A program made the position numbers and the translations under genes. The notes beneath the pieces were generated by a model, which had not been told where the DNA came from, did not search any database, and saw nothing but the letters and a program-made list of their open reading frames with translations. From Acidovorax sp. 69 (GTDB taxonomy: Bacteria > Pseudomonadota > Gammaproteobacteria > Burkholderiales > Burkholderiaceae_C): a DNA stretch of 64,000 bases. This document shows positions 40,554 through 50,535 of this stretch, one piece after another; within the stretch, counting starts at the first letter, position 1; each line of letters starts with the position of its first letter. The stretch lies in assembly GCF_002797445.1 (NCBI RefSeq), contig NZ_PGEP01000001.1, positions 401,001-465,000 on the forward strand, given 5' to 3'.

Positions 40554-41780
40554 GTGCCCTCCACTTCTGCACTCACCCCCCGTCGTGAACTCTGGCTGCT
40601 GCTGACACTGGCGGGTATTCAGTTCACCCACATCCTTGACTTCATGATCATGATGCCGTTGGGGCCTCAGTTCACGCGGCTGTTCGCCATCAGCGACGCG
40701 CAGTTCGGTCTGCTGGTGTCTGCCTACACGCTGTCGGCAGGTGTGTCGGGGCTGCTGGCATCCACGTACATTGACCGTTTTGGCCGCAAGCGGCTGCTGT
40801 TGGTGCTCTACGTCCTGTTCGGGCTGGCGACGCTGGCCTGTGGCGTGGCGCCTACCTACGGCACGCTCATGGCAGCGCGCATTTTGGCGGGGGCGTTTGG
40901 TGGCGTGTTGTCGGCCTTGTCGCAGACCATCGTGGCGGATGTGATTCCGTTTGAGCGGCGCGGGCGTGCCATGGGGATTGTGATGACGTCGTTCTCGGTG
41001 TCCACGGTGGCGGGCGTGCCACTGGGGTTGATCCTGGCCGAACATGGTGGGTGGAACATGCCCTTCATTGCCATTGCGGTCATGGTGGGTGTGCTGGCCA
41101 TTCAGGCGGCGCGCACCATGCCGGCGATGACCGCCCATGTGCATGCCGCCCATGGCAGAACGGCGCTGGGCGGAATCACCCAGGTGCTGGCTGATGCCAA
41201 TCACCGCTGGGCTTTTCTGTTCTCTGCGTTACTGATGTTTACAGGGTTTACGGTGATCCCCTACATCACCATTTACATGCAGGCCAACGCCGGGGTGAGG
41301 CCTGATCAAGTGCCGCTGGTGTACCTGTGCGGCGGGGTGGTGACGTTGTTCACCGCGCGGGTGTTTGGCCGGTTGACGGACCATTTGGGCAAGGTGGTCA
41401 CCTTCCGCTGGCTGGCTGTGGCGGGCGCGTTCCCCATGTTGGCCATCACGCTGGTGCACGGGGTGCCGTTGTGGTGTGTCCTGGTGGTTTCTACGCTGAT
41501 GTTCACGTTCATGAGTGGCCGCATGATCCCGGGGATGGCCATCGTGACTTCGGCCGCTCAGCCTTCTTTGCGGGGGACGTTCATGACTTTGAATGCATCT
41601 GTGCAATCGGCCGCCATGGGTGTGGCGTCATTTGTGGGCGGGCTGCTGATCAGCCGCGATGCACAGGGGCTGGTACAGAACTACTGGGTGGGAGCCTTGG
41701 TGGGGATTGCCGCCAGTGTGTTGTCGATGCTGGTGGTGGGCCGTCTGCGGCTGCATGGTGCAGCGCCGGTTGCACGCTAA
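40554..41780 (+). CDS. MFS family transporter
   Basis: The 408-residue protein has twelve predicted helices. The MFS loop motif appears as YIDRFGRKRLLLVLY after helix 2, and a second conserved segment is RRGRAMGIVMTSFSVSTVAGVP in pieces around residues 140-165. It resembles the AraJ/sugar-efflux-like branch, but the substrate cannot be stated. The start is probably the GTG at 40554, giving MPSTSALTPRRELW. A TTG five codons upstream is possible, and there is no ATG nearby. It is transcribed divergently from purC. Confidence 0.87.
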   Translation: MPSTSALTPRRELWLLLTLAGIQFTHILDFMIMMPLGPQFTRLFAISDAQFGLLVSAYTLSAGVSGLLASTYIDRFGRKRLLLVLYVLFGLATLACGVAPTYGTLMAARILAGAFGGVLSALSQTIVADVIPFERRGRAMGIVMTSFSVSTVAGVPLGLILAEHGGWNMPFIAIAVMVGVLAIQAARTMPAMTAHVHAAHGRTALGGITQVLADANHRWAFLFSALLMFTGFTVIPYITIYMQANAGVRPDQVPLVYLCGGVVTLFTARVFGRLTDHLGKVVTFRWLAVAGAFPMLAITLVHGVPLWCVLVVSTLMFTFMSGRMIPGMAIVTSAAQPSLRGTFMTLNASVQSAAMGVASFVGGLLISRDAQGLVQNYWVGALVGIAASVLSMLVVGRLRLHGAAPVAR

Positions 41781-42026
41781 GCGTACCTGTGGCCGAGCGC
41801 GCGGGTAGAGCTGGTGGCAACTCTGCGAACTCAATCATTGTGCGCGCTTTTTGAGCGCTTGGCACCTCGGCGGGCATAACCCAGCAGCCTGGGGCGGTAT
41901 GGGATTGCTTTTCAGGGAGGGCGGGGGCATAGTGAACTCACGTCAACGGATGCATCCAAGTTCGCCGGGCCGCACCTCTGATCCAGGGCGGCGTTTCTTC
42001 CACCGAGAGCCACAGGAGACTTATTT

Positions 42027-42362
42027 ATGAACTTGACGATCAGCGGTCACCACCTCGAAGTTACCCCCGCCTTGCGCAGCTATGTCACGACCAAGCTGGA
42101 TCGGATCACCCGCCATTTTGACCAAGTTGTCGATGTCAAGGTACTGCTGACGGTAGAGAAGCAAAAGGAAAAGGAAAAGAGGCAACGAGCGGAATGCAAC
42201 ATCCACGTGAAGGGCAGCGACCTGTTTGCCGAAAGCTCCCATGCCGACCTGTACGCGGCCGTGGACGAGCTGGTGGACAAGATGGACCGCCAGGTGGTGC
42301 GCCACAAGGATCGTTTGCAAGACCATCACCACGAAGCCGCCAAGCGCGAACTGCACGCTTGA
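42027..42362 (+). CDS. hpf: ribosome hibernation-promoting factor, short type
   Basis: The 111-residue protein is a short HPF/YfiA-family factor that binds the 30S decoding region and drives ribosome dimerisation in stationary phase. [20 protein letters not shown], the basic [19 protein letters not shown] region and [23 protein letters not shown] are typical. In most betaproteobacteria rpoN lies directly upstream; here an MFS gene occupies that place and about 250 bases separate them. ptsN and hprK follow. Confidence 0.95.
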   Translation: MNLTISGHHLEVTPALRSYVTTKLDRITRHFDQVVDVKVLLTVEKQKEKEKRQRAECNIHVKGSDLFAESSHADLYAAVDELVDKMDRQVVRHKDRLQDHHHEAAKRELHA

Positions 42363-42390
42363 TGCGCCAGCCCTGAGCCTGGCACAGCAG

Positions 42391-42413
42391 CCGCCCCTTT
42401 CGGGCGGTTTTTT
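42391..42413 (+). terminator. rho-independent terminator between hpf and ptsN
   Basis: CCGCCC at 42391-42396 pairs with GGGCGG at 42402-42407, followed by six T. It may attenuate readthrough into ptsN so that hpf is made in excess. Confidence 0.85.
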
Positions 42414-42474
42414 GTTGCCCGCAGCGTCCAGCTCAGGGTTTCTGCCAATATGTGCATAATTGTTACCCTTGACC

Positions 42475-42942
42475 ATGAACCGACTCGCCTCCATCCTGCC
42501 CTCCGCTCAAGTGCTTGTGAGTGTTGACGCCACCAGCAAGAAGCGTGCTTTTGAAGAAGCGGGTCTGCTGTTCGAGAGCCAGCACGGACTCTCGCGCGCA
42601 TTGATCACCGACAGCCTGTTTGCGCGTGAGCGCCTGGGCTCCACCGGGTTGGGCCATGGCGTGGCGATTCCCCATGGGCGGATCAAGGGCCTGAAGGCGC
42701 CCATGGCCGCCGTTTTCCAGCTGCTCAACCCCATCGGGTTCGATGCACCGGATGAGCAGCCAGTGGGCCTGTTGATCTTTTTGCTGGTGCCCGAGGCAGC
42801 GACGCAGAAACACCTGGAGATCCTCTCCGAGATTGCTGAGTTGCTCAGCGATTCGGCCTTGCGCGAAAAGCTCAAGGCCTGTGCCGATGCCGCTGAGTTG
42901 CACGGCATGATCGCGGGCTGGCAGTCCACGCAAGCGGCCTGA
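42475..42942 (+). CDS. ptsN: nitrogen-regulatory PTS IIA protein
   Basis: The 155-residue IIA-Ntr protein accepts phosphate on the histidine of [14 protein letters not shown] from the nitrogen PTS chain and regulates potassium and nitrogen functions. [23 protein letters not shown] sequence (here [19 protein letters not shown]) is conserved. I used the ATG giving MNRLASILP; a TTG five codons earlier is in frame. It lies between hpf and hprK, the standard arrangement. TrkA, a known partner of this protein in E. coli, is encoded in the same window. Confidence 0.95.
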   Translation: MNRLASILPSAQVLVSVDATSKKRAFEEAGLLFESQHGLSRALITDSLFARERLGSTGLGHGVAIPHGRIKGLKAPMAAVFQLLNPIGFDAPDEQPVGLLIFLLVPEAATQKHLEILSEIAELLSDSALREKLKACADAAELHGMIAGWQSTQAA

Positions 42943-42988
42943 GCGCCCCTGCCCCTACCCCCGCGCTGCGCACTATCACAGGCCTGCC

Positions 42989-43945
42989 GTGAAGCCCAAT
43001 GTTGTCAGCGCCGATGTCCTGTTTGAGGAATTTCGCGCCCCCCTGAAATGGGAATGGGTTGCGGGCCTTGGTGCCTCTGAGCGTCGTTTCGACGAAGTGG
43101 CCGTGCGCTCTGCGCGGTCAGGGGCCGATCTGGTCGGTTACCTCAACTACATCCATCCCTACCGCGTTCAAATTCTGGGTGAGCGTGAAATTGCGTACCT
43201 GAGCAACGCCTCCCCCGACGACTGCAAGCGCCGCATCGCACGCATCGTGACTCTGGAGCCGCCCGTGCTGGTGCTGGCCGACAGCCAGATCGCACCTGAC
43301 GCGCTGGTGTCCATGTGTGAGCGCGCTCAGATCCCGATGTTCTCCACGCACGAGTCGTCGGCCTTTGTGATCGACGTGTTGCGCGCCTACCTGTCCAAAC
43401 ACTTCGCCGACCGCACCACCATGCACGGCGTGTTCATGGACATCCTGGGCTTGGGCGTGATGATCACCGGCGAGTCGGGCCTGGGCAAGAGTGAGCTGGG
43501 TCTGGAGTTGATCTCGCGCGGCAATGGTCTGGTGGCCGATGATGCGGTGGATCTGTTCCGCATCAATCAGACCACCATTGAGGGCAAGTGCCCCGAGTTG
43601 CTGCAAAACCTGCTGGAAGTGCGCGGTATCGGTCTGCTTGACATCCGTGCCATCTTTGGCGAGACGGCGGTGCGTCGCAAGATGCGCCTCAAGCTCATCG
43701 TGCATCTGGTCCGCAAGGAAACGCTGGAGCGCGACTACGAGCGCCTGCCCTACGAACCGCTCACGCAGGACGTGCTCGGTGTGCCTGTGCTCAAGGTGGT
43801 GATTCAGGTGGTGGCTGGCCGCAACATTGCCGTGCTGGTCGAGGCTGCGGTGCGCAACACCATCTTGCAATTGCGCGGTATCGATACCTACCAGGAATTC
43901 GTGGAACGGCACCGCCGCGCGATGGAGCGCGACACCGGGCACTGA
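42989..43945 (+). CDS. hprK: HPr kinase/phosphorylase
   Basis: The 318-residue enzyme phosphorylates and dephosphorylates a serine of HPr. The Walker A motif GESGLGKS is at residues 161-168 with the catalytic His146 in [12 protein letters not shown] before it. [16 protein letters not shown] is the HprK signature. In betaproteobacteria it works with an incomplete PTS that is regulatory and not for sugar uptake. Translation starts at GTG. A hairpin with four T follows 29 bases after the stop. Confidence 0.96.
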   Translation: MKPNVVSADVLFEEFRAPLKWEWVAGLGASERRFDEVAVRSARSGADLVGYLNYIHPYRVQILGEREIAYLSNASPDDCKRRIARIVTLEPPVLVLADSQIAPDALVSMCERAQIPMFSTHESSAFVIDVLRAYLSKHFADRTTMHGVFMDILGLGVMITGESGLGKSELGLELISRGNGLVADDAVDLFRINQTTIEGKCPELLQNLLEVRGIGLLDIRAIFGETAVRRKMRLKLIVHLVRKETLERDYERLPYEPLTQDVLGVPVLKVVIQVVAGRNIAVLVEAAVRNTILQLRGIDTYQEFVERHRRAMERDTGH

Positions 43946-43974
43946 AGCCCGTGGCAGCGCGCCATGGGCTCCAT

Positions 43975-44005
43975 GGAGCGGTCGCCAGTTAGCGCCGCTC
44001 CTTTT
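43975..44005 (+). terminator. probable terminator of hprK
   Basis: GGAGCGG at 43975-43981 pairs with CCGCTCC at 43995-44001, extended inward by CGC/GCG with a bulged T, and is followed by TTTTC. It lies between the convergent hprK and fur genes. Confidence 0.7.
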
Positions 44006-44014
44006 CTTCTTGGA

Positions 44015-44431
44015 TTATTTTTGCGCGCAGCTGGCGCATTGCCCGTACAGGGCCATCGTGTGGTCTTGCACCAGCCAGCCCTTGGCCTTGGCCACGGCAT
44101 GCTGGCGTTTTTCAATCTCGGGATCGTAGAACTCTTCGACTTTGCCACACGACGTACAGATGAAGTGGTCGTGGTGTTGGCCTTCATTGAGTTCGAACAC
44201 GGCCTTGCCGCTCTCGAAGTTGCTGCGGATCAGGATGCCCGCTTGCTCGAACTGGGTGAGTACGCGGTACACCGTCGCCAGACCAATGTCCGAGCGTTCT
44301 TCCAGCAGTACGCGGAAGACATCTTCCGCTGTCATGTGGCGCTGCGCACCTTTTTGGAAGATCTCCAAAATCTTCAGGCGGGGCAGTGTGGCCTTGAGTC
44401 CGGTACTTTTGAGTTCGTCGATATTGGTCAT
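44015..44431 (-). CDS. fur: ferric uptake regulator
   Basis: The 138-residue metal-dependent repressor has a winged helix ([25 protein letters not shown]) and a dimerisation domain with the histidine/cysteine ligands in [19 protein letters not shown] and the final CASC. GGAG precedes the chosen ATG. It is divergent from bamE with about 90 bases between, the conserved fur/bamE arrangement of beta- and gammaproteobacteria. I could not see a convincing Fur box in the interval. Confidence 0.97.
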   Translation of the reverse strand: MTNIDELKSTGLKATLPRLKILEIFQKGAQRHMTAEDVFRVLLEERSDIGLATVYRVLTQFEQAGILIRSNFESGKAVFELNEGQHHDHFICTSCGKVEEFYDPEIEKRQHAVAKAKGWLVQDHTMALYGQCASCAQK

Positions 44432-44519
44432 GGCATGCTCCTTCGGTGCGGACCTCCGCCGCAAGGTCTTGGGGGGCTGCCGCTACAATGGGGCGATCAT
44501 ATCCTCAGCCCTTTTACCC

Positions 44520-45080
44520 ATGCCCGTCAAAGCCCGTTGCAGCGCCCGTCTGGGCCTGGTTCTGTTGATCGGCGCCAGCATGGCCGCCCTGGCTGGCTGC
44601 AGCAGCCTGGATGGCGCCAGCAGCCGCATTGCCGGCATCGTGAAACCCTACAAGGTGGACGTGGTGCAAGGCAACTTCGTATCGCGTGAACAGGTAGAGG
44701 CCCTCCAGCCCGGCATGAGCCGCCAGCAGGTGCGTGAAGTTCTTGGCACGCCCCTCGTCACCAGCCTGTTCCACGCCGACCGCTGGGAGTATGTGTTCAC
44801 GCTCAAGCGTCCCGGGGAAGAGATCCAGACCCGTAAGCTGACGGTGTTCTTCAAGGGCGATGCCCTGGAACGCTCCGAGGGCGATGAAATGCCCACGGAG
44901 ACCGAATTCGTCGCCACCTTGGGGGCTCGTGGAGGAGCCAAGGGCAAGGTGCCCGCGCTGGAGGCCACGCCTGAGCAGTTGGCCAAATACCCGGCATCCG
45001 CGCGGCCTGCACCAGCACCCGCCAATGCTGCGGCACCCGCAGCCACCAGTTATCCGCCGCTAGACGCGCCTGCGCGCTGA
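44520..45080 (+). CDS. bamE: outer membrane protein assembly factor BamE
   Basis: The 186-residue lipoprotein (lipobox LAGC, Cys27) is part of the BAM complex that inserts beta-barrel proteins. The SmpA/OmlA domain shows [29 protein letters not shown] and [11 protein letters not shown]. Compared with the 113-residue E. coli protein it has a C-terminal extension of about 60 residues rich in Ala and Pro, common in betaproteobacteria. It is followed by dapB after 64 bases. Confidence 0.95.
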   Translation: MPVKARCSARLGLVLLIGASMAALAGCSSLDGASSRIAGIVKPYKVDVVQGNFVSREQVEALQPGMSRQQVREVLGTPLVTSLFHADRWEYVFTLKRPGEEIQTRKLTVFFKGDALERSEGDEMPTETEFVATLGARGGAKGKVPALEATPEQLAKYPASARPAPAPANAAAPAATSYPPLDAPAR

Positions 45081-45144
45081 ACCCGGCGGCCCGGCTGCGC
45101 ACGGTGATCGTTCGCAGCCCTTCCACCGAACAGGACTCTCATTC

Positions 45145-45984
45145 ATGACCGGGACATCTTCGCCAGCGGCTACCGCGGCATCCCCCCTCCGTGTGGCTGT
45201 TGCCGGGGCCTCTGGCCGCATGGGCCGCATGCTGATCGAGGCCATTCGCGCCACCGACGACTGTGTGTTGGCTGGTGCGCTGGACGTAGCCGCCAGCCCC
45301 GCCGTGGGCTCGGATGCCACGGCCTTTCTGGGCTACGCCAGTGGGGTTGCCATCACGGCTGACGTTGAGGCAGGCCTCAAGAATGCCGATGTGCTGATCG
45401 ACTTCACACGCCCTGAGGGCACTTTGGCCCATCTTGCGGTGTGCAGCCAGCGCGGCGTGAAGGCCGTCATCGGCACCACGGGATTTACCGATGGGCAAAA
45501 GGCCGAGATCGCCGCTTATGCCCAGCGCACTGCCATCGTCATGGCGCCCAACATGAGTGTGGGCGTGAATGTCACGCTCAAGTTGCTGGAGATGGCGGCC
45601 AAGGCGATGTCCACGGGATATGACATCGAGATCATCGAGGCGCATCACCGCCACAAGGTGGATGCGCCCTCTGGTACAGCGCTCAAGATGGGCGAGGTGA
45701 TTGCCGACGCGATGGGCCGCGACCTCAAGGAGTGCGCTGTGTATGCCCGCGAAGGCGTGACGGGCGAGCGCGATCCGTCGAGCATTGGTTTTGCCACCAT
45801 TCGGGGCGGTGACATCGTGGGCGACCACACCGTGCTGTTCGCTGGCATCGGCGAGCGCATCGAGATCACGCACAAGTCTTCCAGCCGCTCCACCTATGCG
45901 CAGGGCAGCCTGCGGGCGGTGCGTTACCTGGCACAGCACACCACAGGCATGTTCGACATGTTTGATGTGCTGGGCCTGAACTAA
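45145..45984 (+). CDS. dapB: 4-hydroxy-tetrahydrodipicolinate reductase
   Basis: The 279-residue enzyme catalyses the reduction step of the diaminopimelate/lysine pathway. [18 protein letters not shown] is the nucleotide site, and [20 protein letters not shown] contains the catalytic His and Lys. It begins with an additional short Ser/Thr/Ala-rich N-terminus. It is followed 14 bases later by the exbB-like gene. Confidence 0.97.
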   Translation: MTGTSSPAATAASPLRVAVAGASGRMGRMLIEAIRATDDCVLAGALDVAASPAVGSDATAFLGYASGVAITADVEAGLKNADVLIDFTRPEGTLAHLAVCSQRGVKAVIGTTGFTDGQKAEIAAYAQRTAIVMAPNMSVGVNVTLKLLEMAAKAMSTGYDIEIIEAHHRHKVDAPSGTALKMGEVIADAMGRDLKECAVYAREGVTGERDPSSIGFATIRGGDIVGDHTVLFAGIGERIEITHKSSSRSTYAQGSLRAVRYLAQHTTGMFDMFDVLGLN

Positions 45985-45998
45985 CCCTTCGACAGCCC

Positions 45999-46703
45999 AT
46001 GGACGCCCTGCACTGGTGGCGCCAAGGCGATGCCGTGACGCAGAGTGCCGCGCTGGTGCTGCTGGCGATGTCGGTGGCGAGCTGGGTGGTCATCGCGTGG
46101 AAGCTGCGCCTCATGCGGCGTGCCAACGCCGATGTCGTGCGCTGCACGGCGGCGTTCTGGCAGGCGCCCTCCCTGGAGCTGGCCGCTCAGCGTTTGCAGT
46201 CTTTTGATCGTGAAGCGCTTGTCCTGCCTTTGGTTAGTGCTGCCAATTCAATAGCGAATCATTCTGCCGGTGGTGTGCCGACCACCTTGGCAACGGCCGG
46301 CAGCCTGTCGCAGCAGCTCACGCGCGTGCTGCGCGACGCCTTGCACCAGGTGCTGGGTCGCCTGCAGTTTGGACAGGTGTTGCTGGCCACTGTGGGCTCC
46401 ACCGCGCCGTTCGTCGGGCTGCTGGGCACTGTGTGGGGCATCTACCATGCGCTCACCGCCATGGCGGGCGCGGGGCAGATCACCATTGACCGTGTGTCTG
46501 GGCCCGTGGGCGAGGCCCTGGTCATGACCGCCGCCGGGCTGGCGGTGGCCATACCGGCCGTCCTGGCGTACAACGTGTTCGGCCGCCTGATCGGCCGCAT
46601 CGAGGCCGATCTGGAGGGTTTTGCGCGGGACCTGCGCGAATTGCTGACTGACACCGCGCCCGCAAGGCAACGAGCCTCCACCTCCGGGAGTATGGACGCA
46701 TGA
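45999..46703 (+). CDS. exbB: MotA/TolQ/ExbB proton channel family protein
   Basis: The 234-residue inner-membrane protein has three membrane segments, one near residues 15-33 and two in the C-terminal half (LLATVGSTAPFVGLLGTVWG, AAGLAVAIPAVLAYN). These are the proton-channel signatures of ExbB/TolQ. With the next gene it should energise an outer-membrane process through a TonB- or TolA-like partner, but none is encoded here, so ExbB versus TolQ cannot be settled. Residues about 68-86 may derive from a decayed dispersed repeat. Confidence 0.88.
   Translation: MDALHWWRQGDAVTQSAALVLLAMSVASWVVIAWKLRLMRRANADVVRCTAAFWQAPSLELAAQRLQSFDREALVLPLVSAANSIANHSAGGVPTTLATAGSLSQQLTRVLRDALHQVLGRLQFGQVLLATVGSTAPFVGLLGTVWGIYHALTAMAGAGQITIDRVSGPVGEALVMTAAGLAVAIPAVLAYNVFGRLIGRIEADLEGFARDLRELLTDTAPARQRASTSGSMDA
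46201..46256. repeat. possible dispersed repeat, intragenic copy in exbB
   Basis: On the minus strand this reads TTCGCTATTGAATTGGCAGC, then ACTAACCAAAGGCAGGACAA and GCGCTTCACGATCAAAAG. It is degenerate, but the GCTATTGAATT, AGC and AAGCGCTT elements occur in the right order. Confidence 0.45.
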
Positions 46704-47149
46704 GTTTCGGGCGGCTGGAGCGCACCAGCGGGCCCCAACCCATGAGCGACATCAACATGACGCCGCTGGTGGATGTGATGCTGGTGTTGGTGGTCATCTT
46801 CATTCTGACGGCGCCGTTGCTGGCCAGCGCGATCCGGCTTGATCTGCCGCGTACTGAGGGCGCCACGCCAGGCGCCGCAGCGCAGTTCATCACGCTGGTG
46901 GTCGATCCTTCGGGCCAGGTCTATCTGGATGACCTGCCTTTGTCGCAGGCCGCGCTGGCCGAACGCCTGCGCCGCATCGGTGCCGAGCGGCCAGACACCG
47001 AAGTGCAACTGCGCGCCGACGCGGCGGTGCCCTATGGGCGTGTGGTCGAGGTCATGGGCGCGGCCCATCTGGCCGGGCTACAGCGCATCGGATTTGTGGC
47101 TGAACCCAGTGCCCCCGGGGTGCCAGCCCTGCCCGCCAAAACCCCCTGA
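46700..47149 (+). CDS. exbD: ExbD/TolR family biopolymer transport protein
   Basis: The 149-residue protein has one N-terminal membrane helix preceded by MSDINMTPLVDVMLVLVVIF, which contains the essential Asp of the proton path, and a periplasmic domain ending in a Pro/Ala-rich tail. VQLRADAAVPYGRVVEVM is the conserved periplasmic motif. It overlaps exbB by 4 bases and is the partner subunit. Confidence 0.93.
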   Translation: MSFGRLERTSGPQPMSDINMTPLVDVMLVLVVIFILTAPLLASAIRLDLPRTEGATPGAAAQFITLVVDPSGQVYLDDLPLSQAALAERLRRIGAERPDTEVQLRADAAVPYGRVVEVMGAAHLAGLQRIGFVAEPSAPGVPALPAKTP

Positions 47150-47284
47150 CGCCACAATTTGTCGTGGTCGGGTGTGGCCTCCACCGGCCTTCGATCCTGG
47201 TGCCAGGCCGGGTCGCAGGCATGACAGCCTAAAATCTGCCGAACGCGGCCCTGCGGCTGCACTCTTCTCTCACCCTGAGTCCCC

Positions 47285-50008
47285 ATGCAAGACAAATACT
47301 CTCCCCAAGACGTCGAGCGCGCCGCGCACGACCACTGGACCGCCACCGACGCCTACCGCGTGACGGAAGATAACAACAAGAAGAAGTTCTACGCCTGCTC
47401 GATGCTGCCGTACCCCAGCGGCAAGCTGCACATGGGCCATGTGCGTAACTACACCATCAACGACATGCTCACGCGCTACCTGCGCATGAACGGCCACAAC
47501 GTGTTGATGCCCATGGGCTGGGACGCCTTTGGCCTGCCGGCCGAGAACGCGGCGCTGAAAAATGGCGTGCCCCCTGCCCAATGGACGCACGAAAACATCG
47601 CGTACATGAAAAAGCAGATGCAGGCGATGGGCCTGGCCATCGACTGGAGCCGCGAAGTCGCCACCTGTGACCCCACGTACTACAAATGGAACCAGTGGCT
47701 GTTCCTGAAGATGCTGGACAAGGGCATCGCCTACCGCAAGACCCAGGTCGTGAACTGGGACCCCGTGGACCAGACCGTGCTGGCCAACGAACAGGTGATT
47801 GACGGCAAGGGCTGGCGCACCGGCGCCACCGTGGAAAAGCGCGAGATCCCCGGCTACTACCTCAAGATCACCGACTACGCGGAAGAGTTGCTCGACTTTG
47901 TGACCGGCGACAAGCTGCCCGGCTGGCCCGAGCGCGTGAAGCTGATGCAGGAAAACTGGATTGGCAAGTCGGAGGGCGTGCGCTTTGCGTTCCCGCACGA
48001 CATCCGGGGCGACGATGGCGCGCTGATTGGCGACGGCAAGATGTATGTGTTCACCACGCGCGCCGACACCATCATGGGTGTGACGTTTTGCGCTGTGGCA
48101 CCCGAGCACCCGCTGGCCGTGCACGCAGCCAAGTCCAACCCGAAGCTTGCCGCCTTCATTGAGGAATGCAAGAGCGGTGGAACCACCGAGGCCGAACTCG
48201 CCACGCAAGAAAAGAAGGGCATGCCCACGGGCCTGTTCGTGACCCATCCGCTCACCGACGAAAAGGTGGAAGTCTGGGTCGGCAACTACGTGCTGATCGG
48301 CTATGGCGACGGTGCCGTGATGGGCGTGCCCGCGCACGACGAGCGCGACTTTGCGTTTGCCCTCAAGTACAAGCTGGAGATCAAACAGGTGGTGCTGGTC
48401 GATGGCGAGCATTTTGATTACCACCAGTGGAACGACTGGTACGGCGACAAGCAGCGCGGCGTCACGATCAACTCCGACAGTTTCAGTGGCCTGGGCTACA
48501 AAGAGGCGGTCGCCGCCGTGGCCCACGCGTTGCAGGCCAAGGGCCTGGGTGAGACCAAGACCACCTGGCGCCTGCGCGACTGGGGCGTGAGCCGCCAGCG
48601 CTACTGGGGCACCCCCATCCCGATCATCCACTGTGATGAACACGGTGCCGTGCCGGTGCCCGAGAAAGACCTGCCGGTGGTACTGCCCACCGACTGCGTG
48701 CCCGACGGCTCGGGCAATCCGCTGCACAAGCACGAAGGCTTCCACGCGGGCGTGACCTGCCCTGTGTGTGGCAAGGCGGCGCGCCGCGAGACCGACACCA
48801 TGGACACCTTCGTGGACAGTTCGTGGTACTTCATGCGCTATTGCGACCCGAAGAACAGCGATGCCATGGTGGCCGAGGGCACCAACTACTGGATGCGCGA
48901 CCAGAAAAATGCCAGCGGCGGCAGCGGCATGGACCAGTACATCGGTGGCATCGAGCACGCCATCCTTCACCTCTTGTACGCCCGTTTCTGGACCAAGGTC
49001 ATGCGTGACCTGGGGCTGGTGACGGTGGACGAGCCTTTCACCAAGCTGCTCACCCAGGGCATGGTGCTCAACCACATCTACAGCCGCCGCACCGCCAAGG
49101 GCGGCAAGGACTACTTCTGGCCCCACGACGTGGAGCATGTGCTCGATGACGCCGGCAAGATCATTGGCGCCCAGCTCAAGAACGCGGCCACCAGCGGCGA
49201 CGGCATGTTGCCCGTGGGCACGACCATCGACTACGAGGGCGTGGGCACCATGTCCAAGTCCAAGAACAACGGCGTGGACCCGCAGGACCTGATCGAGAAG
49301 TACGGCGCCGACACCGCCCGCCTGTACACCATGTTCACCGCCCCGCCCGAAGCCACGCTGGAGTGGAACGACGCGGCGGTGGAAGGCAGCTACCGCTTCC
49401 TGCGCCGCGTGTGGAACTTCGGTGTCAAGCTGTCTGCTATGGATATGGAAGCTGCCAGCGCAAGCGTGGCAAGCGCCAGCGCCCTGAATGACGTGGAGTT
49501 TGGCAAAGAGGCGAAAGCCCTGCGCCTGGAGATCCACACCGTGCTCAAGCAGGTGGACTACGACTACCAGCGCATGCAGTACAACACCGTGGTGTCGGGC
49601 GCTATGAAGATGATCAACGCGCTCGAAGACTTCAAGGCCATGGAATCGGCCGGTGCCCAGGTGGCGCTGATCGAAGGTTTCGGCATCCTGCTGCGCTGCC
49701 TGTACCCCGCCACGCCCCATGTGGCGCACAGCCTGTGGAGCGGCCTGGGCTACAGCACGCAGCTGGGCGAGCTGCTCGATGCGCCCTGGCCCCAGGTCGA
49801 TGCTGGCGCGCTGGTGCAGGACGAGATCGAGCTGATGTTGCAGGTCAACGGCAAGCTGCGAGGCGCCATCCTGGTGCCTGCGCAGGCCGACAAGGCCGAA
49901 ATCGAACGCCTTGCACTTGCCAGTGAAGCCTTCATCACGCAGGCGGCTGGCGCCGCGCCCAAGCGCGTCATCGTCGTGCCAGGCCGCCTCGTGAACGTGG
50001 TGGTGTGA
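47285..50008 (+). CDS. leuS: leucyl-tRNA synthetase with repeat-encoded insert
   Basis: This 907-residue class I synthetase charges tRNA-Leu. The HIGH motif is [14 protein letters not shown], the KMSKS motif is [13 protein letters not shown], and the editing domain has TTRADTIMG. It is about 45 residues longer than the E. coli enzyme. Residues about 716-735 ([20 protein letters not shown]) are encoded by a clear dispersed repeat copy and fall in the linker just before the anticodon-binding helical domain, at [17 protein letters not shown]. The lptE gene follows with overlap. Confidence 0.98.
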   Translation: MQDKYSPQDVERAAHDHWTATDAYRVTEDNNKKKFYACSMLPYPSGKLHMGHVRNYTINDMLTRYLRMNGHNVLMPMGWDAFGLPAENAALKNGVPPAQWTHENIAYMKKQMQAMGLAIDWSREVATCDPTYYKWNQWLFLKMLDKGIAYRKTQVVNWDPVDQTVLANEQVIDGKGWRTGATVEKREIPGYYLKITDYAEELLDFVTGDKLPGWPERVKLMQENWIGKSEGVRFAFPHDIRGDDGALIGDGKMYVFTTRADTIMGVTFCAVAPEHPLAVHAAKSNPKLAAFIEECKSGGTTEAELATQEKKGMPTGLFVTHPLTDEKVEVWVGNYVLIGYGDGAVMGVPAHDERDFAFALKYKLEIKQVVLVDGEHFDYHQWNDWYGDKQRGVTINSDSFSGLGYKEAVAAVAHALQAKGLGETKTTWRLRDWGVSRQRYWGTPIPIIHCDEHGAVPVPEKDLPVVLPTDCVPDGSGNPLHKHEGFHAGVTCPVCGKAARRETDTMDTFVDSSWYFMRYCDPKNSDAMVAEGTNYWMRDQKNASGGSGMDQYIGGIEHAILHLLYARFWTKVMRDLGLVTVDEPFTKLLTQGMVLNHIYSRRTAKGGKDYFWPHDVEHVLDDAGKIIGAQLKNAATSGDGMLPVGTTIDYEGVGTMSKSKNNGVDPQDLIEKYGADTARLYTMFTAPPEATLEWNDAAVEGSYRFLRRVWNFGVKLSAMDMEAASASVASASALNDVEFGKEAKALRLEIHTVLKQVDYDYQRMQYNTVVSGAMKMINALEDFKAMESAGAQVALIEGFGILLRCLYPATPHVAHSLWSGLGYSTQLGELLDAPWPQVDAGALVQDEIELMLQVNGKLRGAILVPAQADKAEIERLALASEAFITQAAGAAPKRVIVVPGRLVNVVV
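49431..49490. repeat. dispersed repeat, intragenic copy in leuS
   Basis: The plus strand reads TGTCTGCTATGGATATGGAA, GCTGCCAGCGCAAGCGTGGC and AAGCGCCAGCGCCCTGAATG. The two AGCGC arms are nearly intact and the core GATAGC appears as GGAAGC, which is stop-free in this frame. Confidence 0.85.
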
Positions 50009-50013
50009 CCGTC

Positions 50014-50511
50014 ATGCACAAGCGCACACTGCTCTCCCTCGCGCCTGTGGCACTGCTGTCAGCCTGCGGTTTTCGGCTGCGCGGCGTGCCCGAGTTTGGG
50101 TTTGAATCGCTCTACATTGCAGCACCCACCAACTCGCTGTTGGCGCGGGAGTTGCAGCGCACGCTGGAGGGCTCGGGCGGCAAGTTGCAGTTGCTGCGCG
50201 ACCCAGCGTCCATGCCGACGGCCGGCGCCATTCTCGATTTGCTGCAGGAGCAGCAGGAGCGCGCAGTGGTCGGCCTCAATGCTTCGGGCCAGGTGCGCGA
50301 ACTGCAACTGCGGCTGCGCATCAAGTTCCGTCTGCGCACCCCCACCGGGGTGGAGCTGATTCCTGACACCGAGCTGCTGCAGCAGCGCGACATCAGCTAC
50401 AACGAAACCATTGCCCTGGCCAAGGAGGCCGAAGAGGCGCTGCTCTACCGCGACATGCGGACCGATCTGGTGCAGCAGCTCATGCGTCGGCTCGCGGCGG
50501 CCAAGCGATAG
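50014..50511 (+). CDS. lptE: LPS-assembly lipoprotein LptE
   Basis: The roughly 165-residue lipoprotein plugs the LptD barrel that places lipopolysaccharide in the outer membrane. The N-terminal MHKRTLLSLAPVALLSACGF carries the lipobox, followed by the family opening RLRGVPEFGFESLYI. A GTG three codons upstream overlaps the leuS stop and could also be used. The leuS-lptE-holA order is conserved in proteobacteria; here an arginase gene on the other strand interrupts it. Confidence 0.93.
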   Translation: MHKRTLLSLAPVALLSACGFRLRGVPEFGFESLYIAAPTNSLLARELQRTLEGSGGKLQLLRDPASMPTAGAILDLLQEQQERAVVGLNASGQVRELQLRLRIKFRLRTPTGVELIPDTELLQQRDISYNETIALAKEAEEALLYRDMRTDLVQQLMRRLAAAKR

Positions 50512-50535
50512 CCTTCTGCCCGCACGGGCCGCGAC

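Noticed and set aside
41781..42026. Possible sigma-54 promoter upstream of hpf around GGTATGGGATTGCT
   Set aside because: The GG and GC dinucleotides are not separated by the required ten bases.
44432..44519. Fur box between fur and bamE
   Set aside because: No stretch comes close to the GATAATGATAATCATTATC-type symmetry.
47270..49729. Open frame of 819 codons on the minus strand
   Set aside because: It mirrors leuS and has no family features.
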